Below, in pieces: positions 61,736 through 64,000 of a stretch of DNA of 64,000 nucleotides. The DNA is from Occultella kanbiaonis (lineage in GTDB: Bacteria > Actinomycetota > Actinomycetes > Actinomycetales > Beutenbergiaceae): positions 1,178,001-1,242,000 of the forward strand of contig NZ_CP046175.1 of assembly GCF_009708215.1 (NCBI RefSeq), written 5' to 3'. Within the stretch, counting starts at the first letter, position 1. Each line of letters starts with the position of its first letter. Below the pieces are notes generated by a model. It was not told the DNA's origin. It saw only the letters and a program-made list of their open reading frames with translations, and searched no databases. A program made the translations under genes and the position numbers.

Positions 61736-61921
61736 ATGGCGAAGACCGCCCTGATCCAGAAGGCGAACCGCAAGCCGAAGTTCGGCGTGCGGGCCTACAC
61801 CCGGTGCAACCGTTGCGGTCGTCCGCACTCGGTGTACCGCAAGTTCGGCCTGTGCCGAGTGTGCCTGCGGGAGATGGCCCTTGCCGGCCAGCTCCCCGGC
61901 GTGACCAAGAGCAGCTGGTAA
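61736..61921 (+). CDS. rpsN: 30S ribosomal protein S14, zinc-binding type
   Basis: 61 residues, the short S14 with four zinc cysteines in [20 protein letters not shown] and the end LPGVTKSSW. Five bases after rplE. Confidence 0.97.
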   Translation: MAKTALIQKANRKPKFGVRAYTRCNRCGRPHSVYRKFGLCRVCLREMALAGQLPGVTKSSW

Positions 61922-61978
61922 AACGACTACGTCGCAGGTCCCGATGAGGAAACCGCGACGAGGAAGGGCAACAGCCCA

Positions 61979-62377
61979 ATGACAATGACAGACCCGATCG
62001 CCGACATGTTGACGCGTCTGCGCAACGCGAACTCGGCGTATCACGAGTCGGTTTCGATGCCGTACTCCAAGCTCAAGTCCCACATCGCGGAGATCCTCCA
62101 GGCGGAGGGTTACATCACCGGTTGGTCCGTCGAGGACGCCGAGGTGGGCCAGACCCTGAACCTCTCGCTCAAGTTCGGCCCGAACCGGGAGCGCTCGCTC
62201 GCCGGTGTGCGCCGTGTCTCGAAGCCGGGTCTCCGGGTGTACGCGAAGTCGACCAACCTGCCCAAGGTGCTCGGCGGCCTGGGCGTGGCCATTCTGTCCA
62301 CGTCCTCCGGCTTGCTCACCGACCGTCAGGCGGCCAAGAAGGGCGTGGGTGGGGAAGTCCTCGCCTACGTCTGGTGA
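61979..62377 (+). CDS. rpsH: 30S ribosomal protein S8
   Basis: 132 residues: [20 protein letters not shown], and [12 protein letters not shown] at the end. ATG 61979 or ATG 61985 may start it; AGGAAGGG lies upstream. S8 represses the spc operon in some bacteria. Confidence 0.96.
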   Translation: MTMTDPIADMLTRLRNANSAYHESVSMPYSKLKSHIAEILQAEGYITGWSVEDAEVGQTLNLSLKFGPNRERSLAGVRRVSKPGLRVYAKSTNLPKVLGGLGVAILSTSSGLLTDRQAAKKGVGGEVLAYVW

Positions 62378-62401
62378 CCAGGGAATCAGGAGGAGAACCC
62401 C

Positions 62402-62941
62402 ATGTCTCGAATCGGTAAGGTTCCGGTCACCGTTCCGAGCGGCGTCGATGTCAACATCGACGGCGCCGAGGTCACGGTCAAGGGGCCCAAGGGCACCCTT
62501 GCGCACGTCATTCCCGCGCCCATCACCGTCGCTCGCGACGATGACGGCGCCATCGTGGTCAGCCGTCCCAATGACGAGCGCGAGTCGCGTTCGTTGCACG
62601 GCCTGACCCGCACGCTGCTCGCCAACCTGGTGCAGGGCGTCACGCAGGGCTACGAGAAGAAGCTCGAGATCGTCGGTACCGGGTACCGCGTGGTCGCGAA
62701 GGGCTCGACCCTCGAGTTCGCGCTCGGCTTCTCCCACCCCGTCTCCGTGACGGCCCCGGAGGGCATCACCTTCGCCGTCGAGTCCCCGACCAAGTTCTCG
62801 GTCGCGGGTATCGACAAGCAGCAGGTCGGCGAGGTCGCCGCGAACATTCGGAAGATCCGCAAGCCCGAGCCCTACAAGGGCAAGGGTGTGCGGTACGCGG
62901 GCGAGCAGGTCCGCCGCAAGGTCGGAAAGGCTGGTAAGTAG
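62402..62941 (+). CDS. rplF: 50S ribosomal protein L6
   Basis: 179 residues: [17 protein letters not shown], and the C-terminal signature [19 protein letters not shown]. Sits near the sarcin-ricin loop. AGGAGGAGA precedes the ATG. Confidence 0.97.
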   Translation: MSRIGKVPVTVPSGVDVNIDGAEVTVKGPKGTLAHVIPAPITVARDDDGAIVVSRPNDERESRSLHGLTRTLLANLVQGVTQGYEKKLEIVGTGYRVVAKGSTLEFALGFSHPVSVTAPEGITFAVESPTKFSVAGIDKQQVGEVAANIRKIRKPEPYKGKGVRYAGEQVRRKVGKAGK

Positions 62942-62943
62942 CC

Positions 62944-63315
62944 ATGGCTCTGTCCATCAAGGGAACGGGTAAGCGCGTCGCCCGGTCGCGGCGTCACCTC
63001 CGGGTGCGCAAGCGCGTCACCGGCACGGCCGAGCGGCCCCGCCTGGTGGTGAACCGCTCCGCGCGCCACATGGTGGCGCAGCTGGTCGACGACACCACCG
63101 GCACCACGCTGGTCTCCGCCTCGACGCTCGAGGCCGACCTGCGCAGTGCGGACGGCGCGAAGACCGACAAGGCTCGCAAGGTCGGCGAACTGGTCGCCGA
63201 GCGGGCGAAGGCCAAGGGCGTGGACGCGGTCGTGTTCGACCGCGGTGGCAACAAGTACCACGGACGGGTCGCTGCGGTCGCCGAAGGCGCCCGCGAGGGG
63301 GGACTGTCCCTGTGA
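62944..63315 (+). CDS. rplR: 50S ribosomal protein L18
   Basis: 123 residues: [21 protein letters not shown] and [20 protein letters not shown]. Binds 5S rRNA with L5. Two bases after rplF. Confidence 0.97.
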   Translation: MALSIKGTGKRVARSRRHLRVRKRVTGTAERPRLVVNRSARHMVAQLVDDTTGTTLVSASTLEADLRSADGAKTDKARKVGELVAERAKAKGVDAVVFDRGGNKYHGRVAAVAEGAREGGLSL

Positions 63316-63349
63316 CCACGCCCCAGCATTCCGACAAGCAAAGGATCGC

Positions 63350-64000
63350 ATGATGGCTGCTCCACAGCGCAGCAGGACCGGCACGACCGCCGGCACCGCC
63401 GGTGGCGGCACCGGTGAGCGTTCGAACGAGCGCTCCAACGACCGTCGCGACCGTCGCGGCGGGGACAACCGCCGTGGGAACGACGCCGACAAGAACGCCT
63501 ACGTCGAGCGCGTCGTGACCATCAACCGCGTCTCGAAGGTCGTCAAGGGTGGACGTCGGTTCAGCTTCACCGCCCTGGTGGTCGTCGGCGACGGTGAAGG
63601 CACGGTCGGCGTCGGCTACGGCAAGGCCAAGGAGGTGCCCGCGGCGATCGCCAAGGGTGTCGAGGAGGCCAAGAAGAACTTCTTCAAGGTTCCGATGATC
63701 CAGCGCACCATCCCGCACCAGGTGCAGGGTGAGGCAGCGGCCGGCGTGGTCTTCCTGCGCCCAGCCTCGCCGGGTACCGGTGTCATCGCCGGCGGTCCGG
63801 TTCGCGCCGTCCTCGACTGCGCCGGGATCCACGACATCCTGAGCAAGTCCCTCGGTTCCGAGAACGCGATCAACATCGTGCACGCCACGGTCGCCGCGTT
63901 GCAGGGACTCGAGCAGCCGGAGGCGGTCGCCGCCCGGCGTGGGCTGCCGCTCGAGCATGTCGCCCCCGCGGCCCTGCTGCGGGCGCAGGCCGCCGGACGT
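63350..64000 (+). CDS. rpsE: 30S ribosomal protein S5 (3' end outside window)
   Basis: 217 codons are visible and no stop is reached before base 64000. After a basic Gly/Arg/Asn-rich N-terminal tail of about 45 residues comes [40 protein letters not shown], and the late [20 protein letters not shown] 63350 or 63353 may be the start; AAAGGA lies upstream. The missing part is probably a short tail only. Confidence 0.95.
   Translation, partial: MMAAPQRSRTGTTAGTAGGGTGERSNERSNDRRDRRGGDNRRGNDADKNAYVERVVTINRVSKVVKGGRRFSFTALVVVGDGEGTVGVGYGKAKEVPAAIAKGVEEAKKNFFKVPMIQRTIPHQVQGEAAAGVVFLRPASPGTGVIAGGPVRAVLDCAGIHDILSKSLGSENAINIVHATVAALQGLEQPEAVAARRGLPLEHVAPAALLRAQAAGR

Overview
The window is high-GC chromosomal DNA with many GTG and TTG starts, ATGA/GTGA overlaps between genes and several leaderless-looking starts. 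Together with a type VII secretion (ESX-like) locus and the order rpmG - MaoC pair - secE - nusG - rplKA - rplJL - rpoBC - rpsL - rpsG - fusA - tuf - S10/spc, this points to an actinobacterium, most likely of the order Micrococcales. The order is inferred from gene order and protein style; the genus cannot be named from the sequence alone. I see no rRNA, CRISPR array, insertion sequence or prophage.

Layout. (1) 1-12465: a type VII secretion locus in four alternately oriented blocks: eccC (cut by the left edge), eccD plus an RDD-FHA protein, a reverse-strand operon (two WXG100 proteins, a small helical protein, a mycosin, a Gly/Pro-rich secretion-associated protein), and a forward operon (second eccD, eccB, second mycosin). 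(2) 12470-25482: accessory and housekeeping genes: P-loop kinase, rarD, fprA, htpX, yajQ, three tRNAs, rpmG, two MaoC dehydratase genes, a LacI regulator divergent from an MFS permease, murB, a hydrolase, an adenosine deaminase family gene and a phosphotransferase. (3) 25480-30231: four paralogous small predicted exported Ala/Pro/Ser/Val-rich proteins beside a histidine kinase/response regulator pair. All four are preceded by the same pho-box-like direct-repeat element, and one of them lies in a recently duplicated 663-bp segment. This is the best candidate for an undescribed system. (4) 30408-42672: tRNA-Trp, secE, nusG, rplKA, rplJL, rpoBC. (5) 42856-48984: FMN reductase, a three-gene ABC exporter, a second P-loop protein, and a translationally coupled ChbG-type deacetylase and GPH sugar transporter. 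(6) 49508-54391: str operon (rpsL, rpsG, fusA, tuf), then a small protein resembling EF-Tu domain 2. (7) 54963-64000: S10 and spc ribosomal protein operons from rpsJ into rpsE, which runs off the right edge.

How the genes fit together: the secretion locus has the membrane parts (EccB, EccC, two EccD), two mycosins, WXG100 substrates and a possible FHA regulatory subunit; no EccE is visible. The right half is the core transcription-translation cluster, with its terminators, an L10-type leader before rplJ, separate promoters for rpoB and tuf, and a 23-nt leader sequence shared by the rpsL and rpsJ operons.
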